A stretch of DNA of 37,362 bases from Verrucomicrobiota bacterium (lineage in GTDB: Bacteria; Verrucomicrobiota; Verrucomicrobiia; Limisphaerales; UBA1096): the NCBI GenBank assembly GCA_014382705.1, contig JACNJE010000142.1:7267-44628 (forward strand), written 5' to 3'. Below the pieces are notes generated by a model, which worked only from the letters and a program-made list of their open reading frames with translations, was not told where the DNA came from and ran no database searches. A program made the position numbers and the translations under genes. This document shows positions 1-9,800 of the stretch, piece by piece; within the stretch, counting starts at the first letter, position 1, and each line of letters opens with the position of its first letter.

Positions 1-2
1 CC

Positions 3-878
3 GCGGCGGCGGCGGCGGGCAGTGCTTTGCAATCCCTGGGGGCCGGCGCCCTGGCGGGTGGGTTCTCCTACATCAGCCGCTACGACAACTCCCTCGAGTT
101 CGCCATGAAGGCGCTCGCCAGCAACAGTTCGGCCAAGGTGCTGCAGACGCCCCGCGTGCAGACCAGCCATGCCGTCCCGGCATCGTTCATGAACGGAGAG
201 CAGGTGCCGTATCAAAGCGGCGGCGGGTATAGCAGCGGGTACGGTGGGTACGGCGGGTACGGCGGATACGGCGGCGGCTACACCCAGTTCATGCAGGTCG
301 GGATCACGCTGGACGTAACGCCTTACATCACCCCGGACGACCTGGTGGTGATGGAGATTTTTCAGGAGATTTCCGAGTTGGAGGGGTACGTTGACATGGG
401 CGGCGGCCAGTCTGCCGACAGTGGCGCGAAGGCCCCGCAAATCACCACACGCTCGGCGGAGTCCACGGTTTCGGTCAAGGACGGCGACACGATCCTGCTG
501 GGCGGCTTCATTCGCACCGCCAAGACCGGCACGGAGTCCGGCGTGCCGTTCCTCAAGGACATCCCCCTGTTGGGCAACCTCTTCAAGAGTGAGTCCAACA
601 CGAACAAGCGCTCGGAGCTGCTCGTCCTGATCCGGCCGACCATTCTCAAGACGCCCGAGGACGCCGCCCTGATCGTTTCGCAGGAGCGCCAGCGCCTGCC
701 CGGCATCCGCGAGGCCGAGGCCGAGTTCAAGGCCGACGAGGAGGCGCGGCAGCGCAAAGTGGAGAGGAAAATCTATGGGAAGAGCGATAAAAAGAAAGGG
801 TTCTTTTCCCGGAACGAGTCGGCGGGCGAACCGCAGATGCCAAGGCGCCAGACCCGCTCCAAGCCGCCGTTCAACTGA
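3..878 (+). CDS. Secretin C-terminal domain protein (GspD/type II secretion), 5' truncated by window edge
   Basis: The reading frame is open from the first bases of the window, so the start lies upstream and only the last about 291 residues are visible. They contain the secretin core: an 'LQTPRVQTSHAVPASFMNGE' segment, 'VGITLDVTPYI', and the 'ILLGGFI...PFLKDIPLLGNLF' and 'SELLVLIRPTIL' motifs near the C-terminus. In this family these form the outer-membrane gate ring of type II secretion or type IV pilus machines. A Gly/Tyr-rich stretch (about 218-282) interrupts the domain where other secretins have a variable loop. The tail is charged and probably flexible. The stop overlaps the convergent glgA stop by 8 nt. 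The secretin assignment is firm; which secretion system it serves is not visible. Confidence 0.88.
   Translation, partial: AAAAAGSALQSLGAGALAGGFSYISRYDNSLEFAMKALASNSSAKVLQTPRVQTSHAVPASFMNGEQVPYQSGGGYSSGYGGYGGYGGYGGGYTQFMQVGITLDVTPYITPDDLVVMEIFQEISELEGYVDMGGGQSADSGAKAPQITTRSAESTVSVKDGDTILLGGFIRTAKTGTESGVPFLKDIPLLGNLFKSESNTNKRSELLVLIRPTILKTPEDAALIVSQERQRLPGIREAEAEFKADEEARQRKVERKIYGKSDKKKGFFSRNESAGEPQMPRRQTRSKPPFN
218..282 (+). repeat. Gly-Gly-Tyr coding repeat inside the secretin
   Basis: Short in-frame tandem units of the form GGY (9-nt DNA units such as GGCGGGTAC) give a low-complexity glycine/tyrosine loop between two conserved secretin segments. The number of units is likely to vary between strains by slippage. 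Confidence 0.7.
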
Positions 879-2244
879 TCGCCGCGTACAGCCGCCCGTA
901 CTCGGCGGTGGTTTGGCTCCACGAAAAATCGGCCCGCATGCCGTTGTCGCGCACCTTGGCCAAGCGCGCTGGCTCGGCGTAGAGTGACAAAGCTTGGCCA
1001 AGCGCCTGACCAAGCGCCCCCACCGAGCAGTCGCCAAACTTGATCCCGTTGGCCGTCCCGTCGCCTTGGCCAAGGTCGATGATCGAATCCTCCAGCCCGC
1101 CGGTGGCGCGCACGACCGGCACCGTCCCGTAGCGCAGGCTGTAAAGCTGGTTCAGGCCGCACGGCTCGAAGCGGGACGGCATGACAAAAAAATCGATGCC
1201 GGCCTCGATGCGATGCGCCAGCCCGTTGTCGTACCCGATCGTCACAGCGACTTGTTCGGGGAACCGCACGGCCAAGGCGCGCATCGCCTCCTCCAGCCCG
1301 GCGTCGCCGCTGCCGAGCCCGGCGAATTGAAACGCCGCCCCGCCGCCGAGCCGTTCCTCCAGCGCACCCAGCAGGAGGTCGATCCCCTTTTGCTCGGCGA
1401 ACCGGCTGATGTTGCCTAGCAACGGCGTGTCGTCGAGCGGCGGCAGGCCAAGCTCGCGTTGCAGCTCGCGCTTGTTGGCGGCCTTGCCGCTGGGCGCATC
1501 GGCGGAGTAGGCGGCGGCGAGGTGCGGGTTGTCTGTCGTGTTCCATTCGGCGTAGTCGACGCCATTGAGGACACCGGTCAGCGCCTTGCCTTTAGCTTGA
1601 AACACGCCCTCCAGCCCGCAGCCGTACTCGGGTGTCAGCAACTCCTCGGCGTAGCGCGGGCTGACGGTGGTGGCCAAGTCGGAAAAAACGATGCCGCCCT
1701 TGAGCAGGTTGAGGTCGCCGTGAAACTCAAGCTGCAGCCAGTCGAAGCAGTCGCTTGGCAGGCCGGTCAGCGCAAACTTGTCGGCGGGGAACCGGCCCTG
1801 GTAGGCGGCGTTGTGAAGGGTAAACACCTTGCCGACCCGCGCTTGGCCAAGCAGCGGCATGGCAAGCGCGGTCTGCCAGTCGTGCGTGTGCACGATCTCC
1901 GCGCGCTTGGCCAGGCGGGCGACGCATCGGGAAAAAAAGATGAACCGTTCGGCGTCATCGCCGTGGCCGTAAAGGCCGTCGCGATCGAACCACTCCGGTT
2001 CGTCGATGAACAGCACGGTCAGGTTCGGCTCCGGCTCGAGCCGCCAAACCTTGGCTGGCAATTCCGCTTGGCCAAGCGGCTCGAGGCCGGGGAACGCAGC
2101 GGCGATGCCGCGATACAGCGGCGTGATGAGCGTGACCGTGTGCCCCGCTGCCGCCTGCGCCTTGGCCAACGCCGCCGTGGCGTCCGCCAGCCCGCCGGTC
2201 TTCGAGTACGGGAACACCTCGCTGCTGGCGTGGAGGATGTTCAT
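871..2244 (-). CDS. glgA: Glycogen synthase (GT5 family)
   Basis: The 457-residue protein transfers glucose from ADP-glucose (the usual bacterial donor) to the non-reducing end of alpha-1,4-glucan. The start at 2244 is chosen because it opens with 'MNILHASSEVFPYSKTGGL', where the KTGGL nucleotide-sugar motif is at residues 15-19 as in the family; an upstream in-frame ATG at 2340 adds non-conserved sequence. 'HTHDWQTA' lies in the first third, and the catalytic region 'PSRFEPCGLNQLYSLRYG' with 'TGGLEDSI' lies near the C-terminus. Several LGQA/LAKR tetrapeptides are encoded by the palindrome described in the findings (for example 2065-2078). It is downstream of serS on the same strand with a 136-nt gap, and convergent with the secretin. 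Confidence 0.93.
   Translation of the reverse strand: MNILHASSEVFPYSKTGGLADATAALAKAQAAAGHTVTLITPLYRGIAAAFPGLEPLGQAELPAKVWRLEPEPNLTVLFIDEPEWFDRDGLYGHGDDAERFIFFSRCVARLAKRAEIVHTHDWQTALAMPLLGQARVGKVFTLHNAAYQGRFPADKFALTGLPSDCFDWLQLEFHGDLNLLKGGIVFSDLATTVSPRYAEELLTPEYGCGLEGVFQAKGKALTGVLNGVDYAEWNTTDNPHLAAAYSADAPSGKAANKRELQRELGLPPLDDTPLLGNISRFAEQKGIDLLLGALEERLGGGAAFQFAGLGSGDAGLEEAMRALAVRFPEQVAVTIGYDNGLAHRIEAGIDFFVMPSRFEPCGLNQLYSLRYGTVPVVRATGGLEDSIIDLGQGDGTANGIKFGDCSVGALGQALGQALSLYAEPARLAKVRDNGMRADFSWSQTTAEYGRLYAAIS
2065..2078. repeat. Exact copy of palindrome CGCTTGGCCAAGCG (in glgA)
   Basis: Perfect 14-bp palindrome, read as L-G-Q-A in glgA. One of at least 13 exact copies in the window. Confidence 0.9.
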
Positions 2245-2332
2245 CGTCGGTTTTGTCGCCCCGCCGGAATCATTCGGGAGGTTCCAGCGGCCGAGCCTTG
2301 GACGCGTGTGCGCCCCGATTCGGGGAGGGGCG

Positions 2333-2401
2333 AGTTCCACCTCCCCCCAAAACCGAGTCCATCCTGTTCATCCATGTCCGTTATTGGGGCAAGGTGGAAC
2401 T
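2333..2401. repeat. Inverted repeat spanning the serS end and the serS-glgA gap
   Basis: AGTTCCACCT (2333-2342) and AGGTGGAACT (2392-2401) are perfect reverse complements separated by about 50 nt. One arm lies in the last codons of serS. It could form a hairpin in the serS transcript, but there is no U-tract, so terminator function is not supported. The remaining gap holds nothing else recognised. Confidence 0.4.
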
Positions 2402-3706
2402 TGCCCTTCCCGGGATGTGGTCGGTGCGCAGGTAGCTTTGCAGCGGCTCGGGGATCAGGATGCTGCCGTCCGGTTGCTGGTAGGTCTCGATCAGCGCCAC
2501 AAACAGGCGGGCCAGCGCGGTGCCGCTGCCGTTGAGGATGTGCGGATGCCGGTTTTTACCGTCGGCATCCTTGTAGCGCAGGTTCATCCGGCGGGCCTGG
2601 TAATCCTCGCAGTTGGAGCAACTGGAGACCTCGAGGTAGTCGCCCTGTCCCGGCGCCCACACCTCGATGTCGTAGGTGGTGGCGCTGCCGAAGCTCATGT
2701 CGGCGGTGCAAAGCTGCAGGATGCGGTAATGCAGGTTGAGCGACTGCAGCACGTTCTCGGCGTGGCCGAGCATCTTGTTCAGTTCGTCGTAGCTGCCTTC
2801 CGGCTCGACGACCTTGATGAGTTCCACCTTGTCGAACTGGTGGACGCGGATCATGCCGCGCGTTCCGACCCCGGCCGCACCGGCCTCAGCGCGAAAACAA
2901 GGGCTGTATGCGCAGTAGTTTTTCGGCAGCTCGCCGTTTTTCAAAATCTCCTCGCGATGGATGTTGGCGACCGGCGCCTCGGCGGTGGGGATGAGGTACA
3001 GTTTGCCGCGGCTCTCCTCGTCGAGTCCCTCCTGCACCATGTAGGCCTGATCCTCGAACTTGGGAAACTGACCGACGCCGATCATGCAGTCGTAGCCGAC
3101 CATGAACGGCGGGGACACCTCGGTGTAGCCGTGTTCGTGCACGTGCAGGTCGAGCAGGTATTGGATCAGCGCCCGCTCGAGCCGCGCCCCCCAGCCGCTG
3201 TAAAGCAGGAAGCCGCTGCCGGCGAGCTTGGCGCCCCGGGCGAAGTCGACGAGGCCAAGCGATTCGCAAATCTCCGTGTGCGGCTTCGGCTCAAAATCAA
3301 ACGACGGCTTTCCCCCCCATTGGCTGATCTCCGTGTTGTCGTCCTCGGACGCACCGACCGGCACATCGGCATGGGGCAGGTTCGGCAGGCGCAGGAGGAT
3401 GTCCCGCAGTTCGGTGTCCGCTTGGCCGGCCTTGGCGTCCAACTCGGAAATCTGGTCGCCGAGGTCGCGGACTTCCGCTTTTTTGGCCTCGGCTTCCTCG
3501 TGTTTTTTTTGGCCCATGAGCGCGCCGATCTCCTTCGAGGCGGCGTTGCGCCGGGCCTTGAGTTCCTCGACTGCGGTGATGGCCTCGCGCCTTTCGGCGT
3601 CGAGCCGCACGACATCGTCCACCTTGGCGGCGAATTCCTCTCCGCGCGTGGCGAGGCGATCGCGGATGTGGTCGGGGTTTTCCCGGAACGGTCTGATATC
3701 CAGCAC
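2381..3706 (-). CDS. serS: Seryl-tRNA synthetase
   Basis: This is a 441-residue class II aminoacyl-tRNA synthetase that charges tRNA-Ser. The N-terminus 'MLDIRPFRENPDHIRDRLATR' and the long charged helical stretch to about residue 110 form the tRNA-binding coiled-coil arm. Class II motif 2 is seen in 'TRGMIRVHQFDKVE', and motif 3 in 'LNGSGTALARLFVALIE'. The start codon is GTG at 3706. A sigma-70-like promoter ends only 7 nt before it, so the transcript may be leaderless. Unlike its neighbours it has no exact TTGGCCAA core. It is divergent from the giant gene. Confidence 0.96.
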   Translation of the reverse strand: MLDIRPFRENPDHIRDRLATRGEEFAAKVDDVVRLDAERREAITAVEELKARRNAASKEIGALMGQKKHEEAEAKKAEVRDLGDQISELDAKAGQADTELRDILLRLPNLPHADVPVGASEDDNTEISQWGGKPSFDFEPKPHTEICESLGLVDFARGAKLAGSGFLLYSGWGARLERALIQYLLDLHVHEHGYTEVSPPFMVGYDCMIGVGQFPKFEDQAYMVQEGLDEESRGKLYLIPTAEAPVANIHREEILKNGELPKNYCAYSPCFRAEAGAAGVGTRGMIRVHQFDKVELIKVVEPEGSYDELNKMLGHAENVLQSLNLHYRILQLCTADMSFGSATTYDIEVWAPGQGDYLEVSSCSNCEDYQARRMNLRYKDADGKNRHPHILNGSGTALARLFVALIETYQQPDGSILIPEPLQSYLRTDHIPGRASSTLPQ

Positions 3707-3713
3707 GGGCGGC

Positions 3714-3741
3714 AGTATAGGGGGGTTCTATGGGGGCGCAA
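3714..3741 (-). promoter_or_regulatory. Candidate serS promoter placing the start codon at +1
   Basis: On the minus strand, TTGCGC (3736-3741), a 16-nt spacer and TATACT (3714-3719) are followed by 7 nt and the GTG start of serS. No Shine-Dalgarno sequence fits in the space, which suggests leaderless translation. Confidence 0.45.
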
Positions 3742-3745
3742 GGCA

Positions 3746-3775
3746 TTGACTCGGCCGGTGTCCGGGGGCCATAAT
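3746..3775 (+). promoter_or_regulatory. Candidate sigma-70-type promoter of the giant gene
   Basis: TTGACT (3746-3751), an 18-nt spacer and CATAAT (3770-3775) match the -35/-10 consensus at 5 of 6 positions each. Transcription would start near 3782, leaving a leader of about 46 nt without a recognisable Shine-Dalgarno sequence before the ATG at 3828. Confidence 0.5.
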
Positions 3776-3827
3776 CGGGGCTCGTTACCGTCGATAGAAA
3801 CCCGATCACCCTCAACGCAACCCAACC

Positions 3828-6800
3828 ATGACTTCCCTCATTTGCCAGGCCAAACATCTGGCCTTCCGCTGGAAGATTCTCCTTGCCCCCATTTTCATCA
3901 CCGCCGGGATGGCGTTTGCCGTCGACTGGGCCAGCGGGCCGGCGGCCGCACCCACGCCGCATGAGGCGCCGTCCATCACGCTGTCCGACCTCGACGGCGA
4001 CGGCGACCTCGACATGCTGGTCGAGACGCAAACGCCGCTTGGCCAAGCGGTCGATCTGTTCACGAACGACGGCGACCGGATGGCGCCGCTGGCCGTCGGC
4101 TTGGCCAAGCGCGAGCTGGAGGCCGGCCTCGGCGACCTGTTGCCGGGCTACGCGAGGTGGCTCGCCGGGGAGAGCCGTGCCGCCGCGTTGCCAAGCGGCG
4201 ACTTGGTCGGGGGCACTCCGCTGCCGCCGCTGCCACCCGCCGCGCCGGAGCGCTTCGACACGACGCCAAGCACGCTGGGCGACGACTACCCGGAGATTCG
4301 CACGCTGACGATCAACTTCACCGACTTGGCCAAGCGGGTGGCGGCGGCCAACCCCGAGCCGGACGAGACGGTTCGGCGGCATCGGCTGTTGAGCCTCCAG
4401 AAAATGGGCGCGCCGGGCGAGGCGGCCAAGCCCAGGCCGAACGGCCCGGGGCTGTTGGGCGGCGACTTTGAGCCGGGCGTGCGGGATGATTTCCTAGGCG
4501 TGATCGACAACCACACCGCCATCCCGGCGGACACGCACGGCGCGGTCGGCCCGGAGCACCTGATGGTGGCGCTCAACACCGAGATCGCCATCCAGACGCG
4601 CGAGGGCGAGCTGCTGAGCAAGGTGGGCCTGGGCGACTTTTGGGCCGGGTTCAGCCACGGTTTTGTATTCGACCCGAAGGTCGTTTACGACCACTTGGCC
4701 AAGCGGTGGGTGGTCTTCACCATCGCCGATGTGAACACGACCAAGTCGGCGGTGCTGATTGCCCTGTCAAAGACGATTGATCCGACTGGCGACTGGGACA
4801 TGGCTTCGATCCGTGTGCACCCGGAAGCGCTCAAGGATAACTACCTGTATGCCGATTATCCCAGCGTCGGCTACAACAAGAAATGGCTGGCGGCCTCGGT
4901 GAACCTGTACAAGGGCACCAACGAAGTTGCAGGCACCAAGGAGTTTGTGGGGTCGCGTATTTTTGCCTTCCATAAACCGGATTACATTCAGGGAGGCAAG
5001 GCATACTACACGCAGTTTGACGACCCCGACTTTTTCACGGTCGTTCCGGCGACAACCTTCGACGCCAACGACACGAACCTGCTGTTCGTCACCGAGCAGA
5101 GCACGCGCGCGCTGCGGATCAGCGCCCTGTCCGGGCGGGTGGGCCAGGAGCATTACACGCCCCATTACGCCCGCACGGCGCTGGACGGCATCGAGGCGTG
5201 GGAGTTCTCCATCGGCAAAACGAACATCTCGCCGCAAAAGGCTTCCGCCAAGAGCATCTTCGCCAACGACTCCCGCATGCACGCCTTGGCCAAGCGCAAT
5301 GGCAAACTGTGGGCCGCGCACCATGTTTTTTTGCCGGAGGGCGTGACCAACGTGAACCGCACCGCCGTCCAGTGGTGGAACCTCGAGACCAACGCGACGA
5401 TCATCCAGCGCGGCTATATTCAGGACACCAACGCCGTCAAGCAGTACACCTTTCCCAGTGTGGCCGTGAACAAGAACAGCGACGTGCTGATCGGCTACTC
5501 CGGCTTCACCAAGGACTCGTACGCCAGCGCCTATTTTTCCTACCGCAAAGCGTCCGATCCGCTGGGCCATATGAGCAAGCCAGCGCTGCTCAAGGCCGGT
5601 GTCGCCCCGTACGTGAAGCTGCGCGCCGACGGCCGAAACAGCTGGGGCGACTACAGCGCGGCGCAGGTCGACCCCAACAACGACACCGACATGTGGACCA
5701 TCCAGATGTACGCCGAGACCCGCAACACCGAGCAGAAGAACATCCCGGATGAAAAGCGCGACCGGTGGGGCACGTGGTGGGGCTTCATGGCGTTCCAGCC
5801 GGACGACCCGCCGGTGGTCACACAACAGCCGGCCAGTCAGACGGTGATGCAATTCGGCTCGACCGTCTCGCTGAACGTGCAGGTCAAGGGGGCCGCGCCG
5901 TTCACTTACCAGTGGCGGTTCGGGAAAAAGGACATCGCCGGGGCCACGGCGGCAACGTATACGATCGACAACTATCAACCCGAACACATGGGCCGCTACG
6001 AGGTCGTGATCCGTAACGCCACCGGCTTCACGCGCAGCAAGACCGCCGTGCTCGACGCCGTGCTGCCGACGATCGGCGTGCCGGACTTGGCCAAGCGCAT
6101 CAGCGGCGCGAATGTCACCATGACGGCCGCGCCGACGCCGGTTGACACGGTCATCGGCATTCACACCAACGTCGTGCTGCGCGTTGAGCCGCAGGGCACC
6201 GGGCCGTTTGCGTACCAATGGAGTTTCAACGGCGAGGCAATCGATGGTGCCACCGCTGACACGGTCGACCTCGGCGTGATGATGCCGGACATCGAGGGCG
6301 CCTACTCGGTCAACATCCGCTCTGCCATCGGCGAGGCCACCTCCGAGCCGACGGCGCTCGAGTGGCTGATCTTCGACGAGCCGGAGTTTTTCAACGTCAA
6401 CCTCACCGAGGCGCAGCTTGACTTTCAGGTGAGCGGACATCGCTGGACGACCAACGCATTCGAGTACTCGGGTGACTTGCGGAACTGGAAGCTGCTGAAA
6501 AAAGGCGGCAAAGCGGACGAAATGTTCAACGCCTCCGGCCAAAACAGCAAGACGGTCAACCGTCCCGAAGGGCTCAACACGCTATTCATCCGCGCCCTGC
6601 TCAAGACCGAAAAATACTCGAAAAACGCCATCGGCTTCGTGCGGGTGACGTATCCCAAGGGCAAGTCGCTCATCGCAAACCCGCTCGACCGCGAGGACGG
6701 CAACACGGTGGCCAACCTGTTCGAATCGATGCCGGAGGGCAGCAGCTTGGCCCAGCTTGACGAGGACGGCGGCGAATTGGTGGTGAACGTGTTTGAGGGA

Positions 6801-9800
6801 GGCGCGTGGGGCAACCCGGCGATGACGCTCGATCCCGGCGAAGGCGCGGTGCTCGACAACTCCGGCGAGGGGCCGGTCGCAGTGGAGTACTTTGGCGTGG
6901 CATTGCAGGGCGACCTCGCCTCGGCCATCCCAGCGGCGGCGGCATTCCGCAGCGCGATGACGCCGGTCGACGGCGGCGTCACCACCGCGCTTGGCCTGCC
7001 AACGGCCGAGGGGCTGCAGGTGCAGTTGTTCGACAACCAGTCCGGCTCGTACGTCACGTACACTTTCACGTCCGACGCATGGCAGCCCAGCGAGCCGGTC
7101 GTCGCGCTTGGCCAAGCGTTCCGCGTCATCTCCGGCGCGGCGTTCGAGTGGCAGCAGTCGGTCGCGTACAACGAAATTATTTTGCCGGAAGTCACGACGC
7201 AACCGGAGGATCAAGTCGTCACAAGCGGCTCGTGGCTCGCGCTGTCCGTGCGAGGCAAAGGCGACCCGCTCGACTACCAATGGTACTTCGACGGCGCGGC
7301 GATCGACGGTGCCACCCGCAACGCGCTGGCATTCGAGGAAGCCACCGAGGCCAACGCCGGACAGTACACGGTCAAGCTCACCAACCGCTTTGGCGCGGCC
7401 GCCAGTCTGCCGGCGAGCGTTGCGGTGCATTACGTCATCAACCGGGCCACCACCGGCGCGGGGCGCATCGTGCTCAACCCGTTGCAGGATCATTACGCGC
7501 CGGGCACGCAAGTCACCTTCACCGGCGTGCCGGAGGAGGGCTACTCGTTCGCAAGCTGGGGCGGCGACGCCAGCGGCGACTCCGCGCAAACCACCGTCGC
7601 CGTCGATAAGCACCTCACGGTGACCGCTGATTTTTCGCGCGACTACATTATGCCGACGCTGACCGATTCGCACTTCCGGTCGGACGGCAATTTTCAGTTC
7701 ACGGTCGTCGCCGAGCCGGGCGTGGAGAACAACATCCAGTACAGTTTCGATCTCAAAAACTGGGTCGATTACCGAACCGACACCAACCCCGGCGAACTGT
7801 ACATTCCGGTGATCCCGCCGGTCGGCGCGAAGGGGATGTACTTCCGCGTGCTTGTCACCGGCAAGGGCTATTCGGACAACATTGTCGGCTTCCAACTGCT
7901 CGACGTACCCACCGGCAAGTCGTTGCTGTCCAATCCCTTGGCCAAGGGCGACAACACACTGTCCACCCTGCTGCCAAGCGGCCCGGGCAAGCTGAGCGTC
8001 TCCACTTGGGACGGCACTTCCGGCTCGTGGAAGGCGAGTACATTCGGTGACGCATGGAGCGACGCCGGCCTCGTCGTCACGCCGGGCCAAGCGGCGATGT
8101 TCGATAACGCCACCGGCGCAGCACTCACGCTGCAATTCACCGGCTCAGTCGTGCAGGGCAGTATTTCGTCGTCGTTGCCAGGCGGTATGTCGTACCACGC
8201 CGCGACGCTGCCGGTTGCCGGCAGCTTGGCCACGGACTTCGGCTTCCCGGCGGCGGACGGACTACAGGTCGCGCTACTCGACAACGCCACCGGCGACTGG
8301 ACGACATCGACTTTCTCCGGCGGCGTGTGGAGTCCAAGCGAACCGAGCTTGGCCGCCGCGCAAGGTTTCCGCGTGACGGCCAACGCGGCGACGAGCTGGG
8401 ATCGCAACATCAACCTCAACTCGCAGGGCACGCCGAAGATCGCTGTGCAGCCGGTCGGGGCGATGCGCATCGCCGGTCAGCCGGTCGCGTTCAGCGTCGA
8501 AGCCACCGGCACGCCGCTCGAGTACCAGTGGCGCTTCAACGGCTTGAACATCCCCGGTGCCAATGCGGCGACGCTCGAGCTGGCCAATGTGCAACAGGCC
8601 AACGCCGGCGACTACTCGGTGTACATCAAGAATCCATTCGGCAACATCCTCAGCGAAACTGCCAGTCTCGCGGTGCATTACACGCTGGGTGTTGCTGGTG
8701 CAGGGCACGGCACGGTCACCCACAGGCCGGAGCTGGCGACGTACCCGAACAAGGCGCGGGTGGTGCTCCATGCCACCCCGGACAAAGGCTATGTCTTCAC
8801 CGGCTGGAGCGGCGCGGCCAGTGGCGCGGCCAATCCGTTGGCGGTGACGATGGATGCGAACAAGGAGATCACCGGCTCGTTCACTCGCGATGTCGTGCCG
8901 CCGGAATATCGCAGCGTGACGATCAACGCCGCCGGCCAGCTCGAGTGGGTGCAGGTTGCCCGTCCCGGCAAAACGTTGACCTCCGACTACTCGCTGGATT
9001 TGCTCAACTGGAAAGAGTTCACCAGCGACAGCAGCGCCTCCGGTGAGCAGCGCGTTCCGTTCAACCGGCCGCAGGGCATCAACCAATTGTTCGTCCGTAC
9101 GTGGGAGGAAGACACCGGCTACGCGGCGCGCGCGATCGGCTACGTGACGCTGACGCTCCCATCGGGCAAGTCGTTGATGGCCAACCCTTTGGCCAACGGT
9201 GGAAATCGTGTTTCCGACCTCCTGCCTACCGTTCCGGCTGGAAGCACACTGGTCAAATTCAACCCGGCCACTGGCAAGTGGGAGACGAACACGTTCACCG
9301 ACGCATGGAGCCAGCCCGGTATGACACTCGCGCCGGGCGAGGGCGCGGTGCTCGACAACAAGGGCGACCCTTTCAGCGTGTTGCTGGCCGGTTTTACGCC
9401 GTGGAAAAAAACGACGCTGGTCATTCCGGCGGGCGACTCGGTGGTGTCGCCGGCCTTGGCCAAGGGCGGGCTGTTGAGCAGCCGGCTTGGCCTGCCGCTG
9501 GCCGAGGGGCTGGTTGTCAAGCTGCTCAACAACGGCACCGGCAAGTACGACGCATACACGGTTTCAAACGGCGCTTGGTCGCCGAGTGAGCCGGTGGTTG
9601 CGCTTGGCCAAGCGTTCATCATCTCCGCGCCCAGCGCGTTGAGTTGGAGCCACGACCCGACGCTGCCGCAGGTCACGGTACAGCCGACGGACGCGCAGGT
9701 GCTGTCCGGCGGCAAGGCCGGTTTCATCGTCAAGGCCGTCGGCGAGCCTCTCACCTACCAATGGCTGTTCGACGGCAAGCCGATCGCCGGGGCGACCGCG

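Noticed and set aside
2333-2401. serS terminator
   Set aside because: The inverted repeat has a 50-nt loop, one arm in coding sequence and no U-tract.
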